From Bartonella fuyuanensis (GTDB lineage Bacteria > Pseudomonadota > Alphaproteobacteria > Rhizobiales > Rhizobiaceae): a stretch of 64,000 bases of DNA. Position numbers and translations under genes: made by a program. Within the stretch, counting starts at the first letter, position 1; every line of letters begins with the position of its first letter. Where the stretch lies: positions 23,877-87,876 of the forward strand of contig NZ_JACIFE010000006.1 of the NCBI RefSeq assembly GCF_014197255.1, given 5' to 3'. Positions 19,766-28,789 of the stretch are shown in pieces. The notes under the pieces were generated by a model. It was not told the DNA's origin, made no database searches, and saw only the letters and a list, made by a program, of their open reading frames with translations.

Positions 19766-20599
19766 ATGAAAAAAAATCGTTGGAATATTTTTGTTACCTG
19801 TTGCGTAGTACCGTTAGTTGTTGTGGGCTGTGTTTCAAATCATTTAGATGCTAGCAAAATAAAGAAAAATAAGAAAAAAACAGTTACATACCCATTGACA
19901 GAGCATCAATGCCTTATGCGTGCAATGTATTTTGAATCAAATCGCACAAGCCGTGAAGGTATGATTGCTGTTGGGACAGTTGTTATGAATCGTGTTAATT
20001 CAACTGCTTATCCTAAGACGATTTGTGGTGTTGTTGGTCAATATAAGCAGTTTGCTCCCGGTGTGTTAACGCGTCCTATGACGGAGAAAGCGTCTGTCGC
20101 TCGCGCAAAAGAGGCTGCTGATGCTGTTTTACGAGGTGAACGGGATAAGAGAGTTAGACATGCTAAGTTTTTTCATACGGCTGGTTTGTCTTTTCCTTAT
20201 AGAAATATGCACTATGTTCGTATTGCGGGAGGAAATGCTTTTTATGAAAAACGATCACCTGATGGGTCACTTCAAGTTCCTACCAATAATCGCCCTTATG
20301 ATGTTGCTTATGCTTTTGCTCAAGAATATTCTGGTAATGTACCAAGCTTTGTAGATGAGGGGTTAGAAAGTAGGGAGATAAAAACAGAAAAAAGTGCATC
20401 TCCTTCGACACAGGTAACGCAATCCAAGACAATACATTCTACGTCTTTTGCTATGGTACAGCTTGATAAAGTTCCCATTCCTACCTATGCACCTCAATAT
20501 TTAGCCAGGAAAGAGGAAAATAAATCGTTTATGGTATTACCCTCATCAGATCAGTTAAATGCAATTGTTGCAATGTTAGAAAAACGGTACACAAACTGA
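19766..20599 (+). CDS. Cell-wall hydrolase, SleB (Hydrolase_2) family lipoprotein
   Basis: A probable peptidoglycan-cleaving enzyme. From the ATG at 19766 the 277-residue product has a lipoprotein-like leader ending VVVGC, a basic linker, and a SleB/CwlJ catalytic domain with the conserved Glu in AMYFESNRTSREGMIAVGTVVMNRV and the downstream FHTAGLSFPY segment. The C-terminal 80 residues are low-complexity. An ATG-less alternative start at 19727 would add 13 residues before the leader. SleB-type enzymes outside spore-formers remodel the wall; the exact bond cut is not deducible. Confidence 0.82.
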   Translation: MKKNRWNIFVTCCVVPLVVVGCVSNHLDASKIKKNKKKTVTYPLTEHQCLMRAMYFESNRTSREGMIAVGTVVMNRVNSTAYPKTICGVVGQYKQFAPGVLTRPMTEKASVARAKEAADAVLRGERDKRVRHAKFFHTAGLSFPYRNMHYVRIAGGNAFYEKRSPDGSLQVPTNNRPYDVAYAFAQEYSGNVPSFVDEGLESREIKTEKSASPSTQVTQSKTIHSTSFAMVQLDKVPIPTYAPQYLARKEENKSFMVLPSSDQLNAIVAMLEKRYTN

Positions 20600-20780
20600 G
20601 AGTGTGTGCACGGACAAGAAAGAGTTTTACAATCTATAGTGGTTTATGAATTAAGTGAACCTTTTAGCAATAATGCTATTCACAAATATCTATGGAGAAA
20701 GTAAATTCAAAGGATTTTGAAAAACAATTTAGAATATAACGACGTAAAGAACGCATTTTATTTAAATAAGAGTCTTAGTA

Positions 20781-22028
20781 ATGTACTTTGATATTCATGA
20801 AACAATTTCGTCTGAAATGCTTAATCGTCTTGCAGAAATTACAGTAAAAGTGGGGGTGAATTTACAAGAGGGGCAGGATCTTGTTTTGACTGCTCCAGTT
20901 TCAGCAGTACCTTTTGTTCGGCGTATCGCATATCATGCTTATAAGGTTGGTGCTGGTGTTATTATACCAATTTTTAGTGATGATATGTTAGCGCTTACTC
21001 GTTTTAAAAATGCTCATGCAGCGAGTTTTGATTGCGCTCCTTCTTGGCTCTATAAAGGAATGGCGGAAGCTTTTGAAAATGGGGCAGCGCGTTTAGCGAT
21101 TGTTGGTGATGATCCTTTGCTGCTGTCCAATCAAGATTTTGACAAGGTTTCGCGTTTGAATAAGGCAACTTCATTGGCTTATCAGCCTGCTTTTCAGAAG
21201 ATAGCGAATTTTGCTATAAATTGGTCGATTGTTGCTTACCCAACGGCAGGGTGGGCTGAGGCGATATTTCCTTCTTTACCACTTAATGAGGCGATTAAAA
21301 AATTAGCTGATGCAATTTTTTCTGCTTCACGTGTTACAAAAGAAGATCCAGTGCGCGCGTGGACTATCCATAATGAAACTTTGAAGAAACGGTCATCTTG
21401 GCTTAATGAGCAGCGTTTTTCTGCCTTACACTTCACGGGGCCAGGTACTGATTTGACAGTTGGTTTGGCAGATGATCATGAGTGGCATGGTGGTGCATCA
21501 GTGGCTAAAAATGGTGTTGTTTGCAATCCTAATATTCCGACAGAAGAAGTTTTCACAACTCCTCATGCTTATAAGGTTGAAGGTTTTGTTCGTTCAACGA
21601 AGCCACTTTCCTATCATGGAACATTGGTTGATAATATTGAAGTACGTTTTGAAGCAGGGCGTATTATTGATGCCCGTGCATCAACAGGTCAAGATGTTTT
21701 GCAACAGATTTTGCAAAGTGATGAGGGTGCAAGCCGGTTGGGTGAAGTTGCCCTTGTGCCTCATTCTTCACCAATTTCCAAGAGTGATTTCCTTTTTTAT
21801 AATACCTTATTTGATGAAAATGCTGCATGTCATATTGCTTTAGGGCAGTGTTATTCCAAATGCTTTTTAGATGGAGATTCATTGACATCAGAAGAGATTA
21901 CAGCGCGTGGTGGTAATAAAAGTGTCCTTCATATTGATTGGATGATTGGTTCTGATGAAATTGATATAGATGGCATTACCCAGGATAGTGTAAGAGTTCC
22001 TGTATTTCGTAAGGGAGAATGGACTTAG
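20781..22028 (+). CDS. Aminopeptidase, M29 family
   Basis: Thermophilic-type metallo-aminopeptidase (AmpS/PepS, leucyl-aminopeptidase T group) that removes N-terminal residues from peptides in the cytoplasm. Length (415) is normal for the family. The C-terminal metal-binding half is recognisable from PNIPTEEVFTTPH, LGEVALVPHSSPI, LFYNTLFDENAACHIALGQ and HIDWMIGS, which supply the Glu, His and Asp ligands. The start follows AATAAGAGTCTTAGTA, a weak ribosome site. No operon partner; mutM follows after a 291-base gap. Confidence 0.92.
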   Translation: MYFDIHETISSEMLNRLAEITVKVGVNLQEGQDLVLTAPVSAVPFVRRIAYHAYKVGAGVIIPIFSDDMLALTRFKNAHAASFDCAPSWLYKGMAEAFENGAARLAIVGDDPLLLSNQDFDKVSRLNKATSLAYQPAFQKIANFAINWSIVAYPTAGWAEAIFPSLPLNEAIKKLADAIFSASRVTKEDPVRAWTIHNETLKKRSSWLNEQRFSALHFTGPGTDLTVGLADDHEWHGGASVAKNGVVCNPNIPTEEVFTTPHAYKVEGFVRSTKPLSYHGTLVDNIEVRFEAGRIIDARASTGQDVLQQILQSDEGASRLGEVALVPHSSPISKSDFLFYNTLFDENAACHIALGQCYSKCFLDGDSLTSEEITARGGNKSVLHIDWMIGSDEIDIDGITQDSVRVPVFRKGEWT

Positions 22029-22030
22029 AT

Positions 22031-22290
22031 CCTAATATATGTCGTAAAATACTTTTATTAGGGATGGAGTGGTATGTAAGCCTCATTTATTTATTAGGTA
22101 TTTTTAGAGTGCGTGGTGAATGTTCAAGGAAGGGCTTGGCTATTGTGAGACTTTAAGTTCAGTAAAGTCACATAAGTAGGAAGCCAAGTGAAATCCATTC
22201 GACAAAATTTAGGCTCTTTACAGCTCAGATGCAGTGGTATCTTCATTCTTCAATGGAGGGGGGGAAGTTAGTTTATCAGTTATATGATTT
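22031..22290 (+). repeat. Second dispersed repeat, copy 1 (upstream of mutM)
   Basis: Aligns with 26650-26860: ATTAGGTATTTTTAGAGTGCGTGG against ATTAAGTATTTTTAGAGGGAGTGG, then TTCGACAAAATTTAGG against TTTGACAAAAATCTGG, then ATCTTCATTCTTCAATGGAGGGG against ACTTCATTAAAATGGAGGGG. It reaches to just upstream of the mutM ribosome-binding site, so one copy may serve as the mutM leader. No coding potential seen. Confidence 0.65.
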
Positions 22291-22319
22291 GGGAAATGTA
22301 TAGTTGTTAAAGGAGAGAG

Positions 22320-23195
22320 ATGCCTGAACTTCCCGAAGTAGAGACCGTTCGTCGTGGACTTGAGTCCGTTGTAATTGATGCAAAGATAGTATCTGTCAAA
22401 CTTAATCGTAAAGATTTGCGCTTTCCTTTTCCTGCGGATTTTTCTGAGCGCCTTATCGGCAGAACAATTATACAACTTGATCGGCGTGCGAAATATTTGT
22501 TATTTCATCTTTCACAGGAAGAAACGATTTTAAGCCATTTAGGAATGTCTGGTTCGTGGCGTATCGAGGATGATTTTTTAAGAAAAGCTTTTTCAACTAC
22601 AAGTAAATTAGTTAAGCATGATCATTTTGTCATGGATGTTCAGACCAGGAATAATGAAATTTATCATCTTATTTATAATGATGTGCGTCGCTTTGGGTTT
22701 ATGCTTTTAATCGATACAAAGAAGCTTTATGATCATCCGCTTTTAAATAAGCTAGGACCTGAACCTATGAGTAATTTGTTTTCTGGTCGTTATTTACAAA
22801 AGGTTTTTGTTAATAAAAAAATGTCTCTCAAGAGTGTTTTACTTGATCAGTCTATTGTGTCAGGTCTTGGAAATATTTATGCTTGCGAAGCACTTTGGCG
22901 AAGTCGTTTATCTCCACAACGTGGTGCATTTACGTTGGCATTGAAAACAGCACGTGCACGTGAATTTGCAGATTTCTTAGCACAGAATATCCGCAATGTG
23001 ATTTCTGAAGCCATTTTTTCTGGTGGCTCTTCTTTACGTGATTATATGCATATAGATGGTTCACTTGGTTATTTTCAACATACTTTTTCAGTTTATGGAC
23101 GAGAAGGCAAGGAATGTTTGGAATGTGGAACACCTATTAAACGTATTTTACAGGCTGGACGTTCAAGCTTTTACTGTTCACAGTGTCAAAAATGA
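22320..23195 (+). CDS. mutM: Formamidopyrimidine-DNA glycosylase (Fpg/MutM)
   Basis: Base-excision repair enzyme removing 8-oxoguanine and formamidopyrimidines, with AP-lyase activity. The 291-residue product starts with the catalytic PELPEVETVRRGL (Pro2 nucleophile, Glu3), has the helix-two-turn-helix region (SLKSVLLDQSIVSGLGNIYACEALW) and ends with the zinc finger CLECGTPI...FYCSQCQK. The ATG at 22320 follows AAAGGAGAGAG. All catalytic residues are present. Confidence 0.97.
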   Translation: MPELPEVETVRRGLESVVIDAKIVSVKLNRKDLRFPFPADFSERLIGRTIIQLDRRAKYLLFHLSQEETILSHLGMSGSWRIEDDFLRKAFSTTSKLVKHDHFVMDVQTRNNEIYHLIYNDVRRFGFMLLIDTKKLYDHPLLNKLGPEPMSNLFSGRYLQKVFVNKKMSLKSVLLDQSIVSGLGNIYACEALWRSRLSPQRGAFTLALKTARAREFADFLAQNIRNVISEAIFSGGSSLRDYMHIDGSLGYFQHTFSVYGREGKECLECGTPIKRILQAGRSSFYCSQCQK

Positions 23196-23279
23196 ATAAG
23201 ATGTCTTGCAAAATTCTGCAAGAGGCTTAAAGTCAAGTTCTTATAATTATATAAATATACGAGGCTTGAGAGTTTTTTT

Positions 23280-24674
23280 ATGCTGCATAAAGTATTAACA
23301 CATCTTGATGAAAATATAGAAGAGAGCCTTGAACGCCTTTTTTCTCTTTTACGTTTCCGATCAATTTCTACAGACTTGGCTTATAAGGATGAATGTCGTA
23401 AAGCAGCTGATTGGTTAGTAGAAGATTTAAGAACAATAGGCTTTGAAGTTTCACGGCGCGATACACCTGGGCATCCAATGGTTGTTGGACATCATCTAGG
23501 ACCTTCAGATGATTGTTTACATGTGTTATTTTATGGACATTATGATGTTCAGCCTGTTGATCCATTAAGTTTATGGGAAGACGATCCGTTTAACCCTTCC
23601 TTAAAAGAAAAAGAAGGAGAAAAGGTTATTTGTGCTCGTGGAGCTTCTGATGATAAAGGTCAGCTGATGACTTTTATTGAGGCATGTCGTGCGTTTAAGA
23701 AAGAAACGGGGAAACTTCCCATTAAAGTTACTGTTTTATTTGAGGGAGAAGAAGAAAGTGGCTCTCCTTCTCTCGTTCCTTTTTTAAAAGAAAATAGGGA
23801 TGAGCTTAAGGCTGATTGCGCGTTGATTTGTGATACAGCAATGTGGAATGCAGATACACCATCTGTTTGTATTGCTCTTCGGGGTATTTTAGGGGAAGAG
23901 ATTACGATTACGGCAGCTAATCGTGATTTGCATTCTGGGGCTTTTGGAGGGGTAGCTGCTAATCCTATTCATATTTTAACGAGAATCTTAGCAGGACTTC
24001 ATGATGACAATGGTCGGGTAACGCTTGCAGGTTTTTATGATGGGGTTGAAGAAACCCCTTCACAGATTTTGCAGTCATGGAATGCATTGAATTGTACTGC
24101 TGAAAATTTTCTTGGTCCTATAGGACTTTCCATTCCTGTTGGTGAAACAGGGCGGAGTATTTTAGAACTTGTATGGGCGCGTCCTACAGCAGAAGTTAAC
24201 GGAATTAGTGGTGGTTATGAAGGAGAAGGAATGAAAACGGTTATTGCTTCTCAAGCGAATGCGAAAGTATCTTTTCGTTTAGTGCATAACCAAGATCCAG
24301 AGAAGATACGTCAAGCTTTCCGTCATTATGTGTGCAGTCTTATTCCTGCTGATTGTACTATTGAGTTTAAGGGGTATGGTGGTTCTTCTGCAATTCAAAT
24401 TCCTTATGATTCACCCTTTATCAAGACAGCAAAAGAAGCTTTATCGCAAGAATGGGGCAATCCTGCTGTGCTCGATGCTATGGGGGGATCAATACCGGTT
24501 GTTGGAGATTTTCAGTCAATTCTCGATATGGAATCTGTTTTGGTTGGATTTGCATTGTATAATGATCGTATACATTCTCCCAATGAAAAATATAATTTAA
24601 AATCGTTTCATAAAGGGCAGCGGTCTTGGGCGCGTATTCTTGCAGCTTTGGCAAATAGGAGGGTATATGGCTGA
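23280..24674 (+). CDS. M20 family metallopeptidase (dipeptidase)
   Basis: Dinuclear-zinc peptidase, 464 residues. The catalytic motifs are intact: FYGHYDVQPVDP (His87, Asp89), GASDDKGQLM with the bridging Asp124, and FEGEEESGSPS with the catalytic Glu pair at 156-157. A dimerisation domain follows (about 200-370) containing HSGAFGG. It is closest to the CNDP/DapE-like dipeptidases commonly annotated in rhizobia; substrate unknown. It overlaps the next gene, ribonuclease D, by eight bases. Confidence 0.92.
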   Translation: MLHKVLTHLDENIEESLERLFSLLRFRSISTDLAYKDECRKAADWLVEDLRTIGFEVSRRDTPGHPMVVGHHLGPSDDCLHVLFYGHYDVQPVDPLSLWEDDPFNPSLKEKEGEKVICARGASDDKGQLMTFIEACRAFKKETGKLPIKVTVLFEGEEESGSPSLVPFLKENRDELKADCALICDTAMWNADTPSVCIALRGILGEEITITAANRDLHSGAFGGVAANPIHILTRILAGLHDDNGRVTLAGFYDGVEETPSQILQSWNALNCTAENFLGPIGLSIPVGETGRSILELVWARPTAEVNGISGGYEGEGMKTVIASQANAKVSFRLVHNQDPEKIRQAFRHYVCSLIPADCTIEFKGYGGSSAIQIPYDSPFIKTAKEALSQEWGNPAVLDAMGGSIPVVGDFQSILDMESVLVGFALYNDRIHSPNEKYNLKSFHKGQRSWARILAALANRRVYG

Positions 24675-25287
24675 GATTCGTGTTCATCAAGGTGATTTAT
24701 CCACTTTAGACAATTATAAAACCGATGCCATTGCGATTGATACCGAAACTTTAGGGTTACAACCGCATCGTGATCGTTTATGTGTTGTTCAGCTTTCTTC
24801 TGGGGATGGTACTGCTGATATTATACAAATTGCTAAAGGGCAAAAGAGTGCACCTAATTTAGTTAAGCTTCTTGAAGATAATGCGGTTACCAAAATATTT
24901 CATTTTGGACGTTTTGATCTTGCTATTTTAGCGTATACATTTGGCGTTATGCCAGAGACTGTTTTTTGTACGAAGATCGCTTCAAAACTCACGCGTACTT
25001 ATACGGATCGTCATGGCTTGAAAGAGATTTGTAATGAATTACTGAATGTGAATATTTCTAAACAGCAACAATCTTCGGATTGGGCGGCAGAAACGCTATC
25101 ACAGGCACAAATTGAATATGCTGCATCGGATGTGTTATATTTACACCGTTTAAAAGTTATATTTGAAGAACGCTTAAGACGTGAAGAGCGAGAAAGTATT
25201 GCTAAGGCATGCTTTCAATTTTTGCCTATGAGAGCTAGGCTTGACCTTTTAGGATGGCCGGAAGTTGATATTTTTTCGCATAGCTAA
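24667..25287 (+). CDS. rnd: Ribonuclease D-type 3'-5' exonuclease
   Basis: DEDD-family exoribonuclease involved in 3' maturation of stable RNA. The 206-residue product has exonuclease motif I (AIDTETLGL, Asp25/Glu27), motif II (FHFGRFDLAIL) and motif III (YAASDVLYLHRL), but no HRDC domains. It is therefore the short rhizobial form rather than the 375-residue E. coli form. The frame opens earlier (24640), but the ATG at 24667 is preceded by AATAGGAGGGTAT and fits the family. Translationally coupled to the peptidase upstream. Confidence 0.92.
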   Translation: MAEIRVHQGDLSTLDNYKTDAIAIDTETLGLQPHRDRLCVVQLSSGDGTADIIQIAKGQKSAPNLVKLLEDNAVTKIFHFGRFDLAILAYTFGVMPETVFCTKIASKLTRTYTDRHGLKEICNELLNVNISKQQQSSDWAAETLSQAQIEYAASDVLYLHRLKVIFEERLRREERESIAKACFQFLPMRARLDLLGWPEVDIFSHS

Positions 25288-26031
25288 CTTTAAAAATTGG
25301 TTTTAAATGAAGTTAATTGTTGATGCGATAGGATAAAGTGTCCATAATATACAAATTGAAGTTTAGGCAATAAAAATACATTGACAAATTCATATTTTTT
25401 GTCTTTGGAATAACTGTTATTTGAAAAAAGCAATTTTGAGGAGAAGTTGAGAATATACGCGAGGTTAGAAGGCTTAATATATAAAGGCAAACAAGATTAC
25501 ATTGGGCTATGCAAAAAACTAAGCCTAAAAAAGTGAGCTAGACACAGGTTAGTAAGAGCGCTTTTTATCAAGTCAAAGTGTTATTATAGCTTTTGCATTT
25601 AAACAAGTTTATAAGAAAGTGCCCCCTTTAAAAGAGTTTTATACATTTTTCAACTTCATTTATGATAGATAAATGATTAATTTTGCTTAGTGCGTCATGA
25701 ACAAGTTTGAAATGAGAAAATTTTACAACGTTTAAGGATCCATTGAATATGGAGCATTATATAATTATGTTTATAAATTAATGTTTTGTTGTGATGTTTG
25801 CGTAGCTTATTGTTATCAGATGCTGTTTCGTATCTTTATTCATTGCCAAACAAATGATTTCTATGTTGGCAGAGTAGGGCAATTTACATTTATTTTAAAA
25901 TCAAAATGGTTCTCAAATTTGCTTTTTTGAGGATTCTCATTTTTATTGATCAACATGTTATTTTTCTTTGGAAATTTGCAATGAAAGCCCTAGATAAAAT
26001 CCATTATGGATATTTTTATAGGGTTACATTG
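25288..26031. other. Intergenic, no gene seen
   Basis: AT-rich. Contains degenerate copy D of the dispersed repeat (about 25695-25795). The frame open from 25906 is the upstream extension of the small secreted protein gene and does not look coding before 26032. Confidence 0.5.
25695..25795 (+). repeat. Dispersed repeat, degenerate copy D
   Basis: Contains GTTTGAAATGAGAAAATTTTACAACG and ATAATTATGTTTATAAATTAATGTTTTG, matching the second half of copy B (TTTGAAATGAGAGAATCTTACG ... GAATTATCAGTATAAATCAATTTATTG). Confidence 0.65.
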
Positions 26032-26361
26032 ATGAACATAAAATATTTTATTACAGTTTTTGCTACTTTTGCTTCAATATCTGCAGCTCAGGGATCTCCT
26101 TTTTTGTCCTTTCAAAAGTTAATACAGGGCATATCTGCTTCTGCTTTTCCTATAGATCATTTTTCTCGTGAACAGTCTAACAAAATTTTATCTGAAGTTT
26201 TTCAAATGGAATTTTCTTGCAGAAATAACAGCAAATGCGTAACAACAGCTAAGTTAGTTCCTGTGGCATATTCTCGTAAAAAAAGAGGTCATAGACCTCA
26301 AAAAGGAACAGGGAAAAGAGGACGGCCAAACTTATTTATAAGAAGTCCAATGAGTTTTTAA
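26032..26361 (+). CDS. Small secreted protein with a very basic, AT-hook-like tail
   Basis: A 109-residue protein. The ATG at 26032 gives a clear signal peptide (MNIKYFITVFATFASISAAQGSP); the frame is open upstream to 25906 but that part lacks protein character. The middle has two Cys (FSCRNNSKCV) likely to form a disulfide. The C-terminus is strongly basic and contains RKKRGHRPQKGTGKRGRPN, which includes the K-R-G-R-P core of AT-hooks. Family not recognised. Lying just upstream of the hbp cluster, it could be a surface or host-directed protein; that is inference only. Confidence 0.55.
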   Translation: MNIKYFITVFATFASISAAQGSPFLSFQKLIQGISASAFPIDHFSREQSNKILSEVFQMEFSCRNNSKCVTTAKLVPVAYSRKKRGHRPQKGTGKRGRPNLFIRSPMSF

Positions 26362-26649
26362 AAAGTGAAAAAACAATGTCAAGAGGTGTTGTATATGCTT
26401 TGGAATTGAAGAAGGGGAGAATTTTTATCGCTTGAAAAATAGGGGGGATTTGTTTTCAAAGGGTATTATGATTGTGTAGGGTGGGGAGGAAGACGGTTAT
26501 TCGGAAAAGAGTGTAGGTAGGTGGATTTTGGTGAAAAAATACACTGTAGAATGGCAATCGCTCGTTACAAAATTCACAGGTTTGGACGATATAACTGTAT
26601 ATTTGGAATTGCTCTGTTATACTGTAAATACTGCCGTTTGAAGTATGGT

Positions 26650-26860
26650 TATATAAAGCGTGTAAAATTCTTTGATTAAGTATTTTTAGAGGGAGTGGTG
26701 GATTAAGGATAGGACTTGTCTAGAGAGCCTTTAGTTAAGTGAATCACACATGTATAGGAAACCCAGAGAAACTCGTTTGACAAAAATCTGGGATGTTTGC
26801 ATACAAGATTTGAGAGGATACTTCATTAAAATGGAGGGGAAAACAAAACAATTTTAATCT
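26650..26860 (+). repeat. Second dispersed repeat, copy 2
   Basis: Partner of 22031-22290, same orientation, with moderate divergence and small indels. It lacks a downstream gene at the corresponding distance. Confidence 0.6.
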
Positions 26861-27169
26861 TTAATAGTATATTTCGACTATAAAATTTATCAAATATTTT
26901 TTATTTAGCACTGATTCAGAATATCAAATATTTTTTCTGCCAAATTCATAATTTTTAAAGTAGGATGCAGTTTGAAAACTATAAGAAAGATTGCTCATTT
27001 TTTGAGCTTTAAAGGTTTTTATATAAATTTTAATATTTATCATATTTATGTGCGATACAAAGAGTGTTCTTTAAAATGATGAAAAAATAATCAAATAGCT
27101 ATTCGCATTTGGTTATGCAAAGGGTGAGGCTAAAAGTTTTGTTGGTGTGAATTTAAATAGAACGGTTAC

Positions 27170-27370
27170 ATTTGGTATTGTAACAGTCTTTTCTGTTTTT
27201 GATATTGAGAGTATTCATCGGAAGCATTTTTAGCTTTTTAAAATGGCTTTATTTATCCATACCACACTTGCTCTTTTGTGAGGTGCGGGAGGGTGATTTT
27301 GATTGCTTTAATATAAGAGATCTTTTTCCATTATAAATATATGACATTTTTCATGTCAATAGCATATGCT
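27170..27370 (+). repeat. Dispersed repeat, degenerate copy E
   Basis: Has GATATTGAGAGTATTCATCGGAAGCATTTTTAG, comparable to copies G and H, followed by GGTGATTTTGATTGCTTTAATATAAG, comparable to GGTTTTGATTGATTCTACATAA of copy B. Confidence 0.5.
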
Positions 27371-27521
27371 TTCCACGGAAGATATCTATAACGCAGATTT
27401 TTTTGCAAAATTTATACAAGCGAGAAAATGTGAGGAGATAGAGATCATTTGTGCATTGGCGTAGTTTAATTTTCATTTATTACGGATCAAGCATTAAAGA
27501 TGTTTTGATTGGCTTTTTGTT

Positions 27522-27555
27522 TTTTTTATGAGTGTATCATTTTTGCTACAGATAT
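27522..27555 (+). promoter_or_regulatory. Conserved motif upstream of hbp gene 1
   Basis: Reads as a T-run, then ATGAGTGTATCATTTTTGCTACAGATAT. The same block precedes hbp genes 2 and 3 at 28701-28737 and 31014-31049. hbp genes of B. quintana are known to be repressed through an Irr-bound upstream element (the H-box); this motif is a candidate, but I have not compared it with the published box. Confidence 0.55.
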
Positions 27556-27616
27556 CTGGAGAAGGGGCTCTATATGAAATGGTGTGTTCAAAAATATTCA
27601 GCTATGGAGAGAAAAT

Positions 27617-28450
27617 ATGAATATGAAATGGTTAATAACAGCTTCTACTTTCGCTTTTGTTTCAATTTCAGTGGCGCAGGCAGCAGATGTTATTGTTCCC
27701 CCACATCCAACACCTGTTGCTCCTGTTATTGTTTCCCCAACTTTTTCTTGGACAGGTTTATATCTTGGTGGGCAGATTGGTGGTTTTTCGAGTAAAACGA
27801 AGATGGATATTCTCAGTAAAGGACAAAAGATTCCGGTAAGTGATGATTTTTTGCCTAAACTATCAGGTTTCATGGGTGGCATTTATGCAGGTTCCAATAT
27901 TGATCTCGGCAATGGTCTTATTTTAGGTGTTGATACAGATATCATGTGGTCTAATAAAGATGATACGAAGACAGGAAAAACATATGTTATTGCTCCAGAT
28001 CATGTAAATTATATTAAAAAGATGTTAAGAGAATCTGGAATTAACATTGGTGAGGATGCACTTCTAGAGGGTGCTAAACGAACCCACAGTTTCATTTTTA
28101 AAGAAAAATGGGCTGGTGCAACGCGTGTCCGTATTGGTTTTGCAGCTGAGCGCATTATGCCTTATGTTGCTGGTGGTATTGCTTATACACAGCTTCAAGA
28201 TAGTGCAGTAGTTTCAATAACAGATAAAAATTCAGATAAAGTAATAGCTTCTGGTACTCTGTCCGATGAAACAAAGACCTTTGTTGGTTATACTCTTGGT
28301 GCTGGTGTTGATTTAGCAATGACCAATAATGTTATTGTTCGTGCGGAATATCGTTACTCAGATTTTGGTAAAAAGAAATTCTCAAATAATCAATATGAGA
28401 CTTCCTACAAAACCAATGATTTCCGTGTTGGTGTTGCTTACAAATTTTAA
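27617..28450 (+). CDS. Hemin-binding outer-membrane protein, Pap31/HbpA family (gene 1)
   Basis: A 277-residue member of the Omp25/Omp31 family. It has a signal peptide (MNMKWLITASTFAFVSISVAQA followed by ADV), a first strand with FSWTGLYLGGQIGGFSSKT, and a C-terminal barrel block ending RAEYRYSDFGKKKF and FRVGVAYKF with the terminal Phe needed for outer-membrane insertion. Bartonella homologues bind hemin at the cell surface. The ATG at 27617 follows GGAGAGAAAAT; an in-frame start at 27584 would add 11 unlikely residues. The central segment (about residues 118-160) is short. First of three tandem paralogues, followed by its own terminator. Confidence 0.93.
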   Translation: MNMKWLITASTFAFVSISVAQAADVIVPPHPTPVAPVIVSPTFSWTGLYLGGQIGGFSSKTKMDILSKGQKIPVSDDFLPKLSGFMGGIYAGSNIDLGNGLILGVDTDIMWSNKDDTKTGKTYVIAPDHVNYIKKMLRESGINIGEDALLEGAKRTHSFIFKEKWAGATRVRIGFAAERIMPYVAGGIAYTQLQDSAVVSITDKNSDKVIASGTLSDETKTFVGYTLGAGVDLAMTNNVIVRAEYRYSDFGKKKFSNNQYETSYKTNDFRVGVAYKF

Positions 28451-28475
28451 TAGATGGTAAATTAAATGATGAAAA

Positions 28476-28507
28476 GGCTCTGTCAACGACAGAGCCCTTG
28501 TTATTTT
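28476..28507 (+). terminator. Terminator of hbp gene 1
   Basis: Perfect nine-base-pair stem GGCTCTGTC/GACAGAGCC with a three-base loop, followed by CTTGTTATTTT. It sits 25 bases after the stop. Confidence 0.85.
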
Positions 28508-28700
28508 CTGTTGCTATATTATCACATAACGCATAATTTATTGCGGATGTGAAAAGATATTATTTGGATTTTCTTAAAAAAAATTCATAAATAATAAATA
28601 AAAAATTCATTTAAAATCAATAAGTTATTTATATTTTCATAGCTTGCAGTTTCTTGTGCAAAGTGAAGCTATGAAGTGGTTTTATTTTGAGTGCCTCCTT

Positions 28701-28737
28701 CATTTTCTGCGATTGTATCATTTTTACTACAGCTTTT
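28701..28737 (+). promoter_or_regulatory. Conserved motif upstream of hbp gene 2
   Basis: GCGATTGTATCATTTTTACTACAGCTTTT, the same block as at 27522 with a few changes. It lies 53 bases upstream of the start codon. Confidence 0.5.
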
Positions 28738-28789
28738 CTTTCTGTAAACTTATAGTATTGTCTCAATAGTAAATTTAGGAGCAAAGTTT

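Larger units (their letters stand above)
26362..27616. other. Long gap upstream of the hbp cluster
   Basis: No intact gene. Contains copy 2 of the second repeat (26650-26860), degenerate copy E of the first repeat (about 27170-27370) and the conserved hbp upstream motif (27522-27555). The remainder is AT-rich with many stops. Confidence 0.5.
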
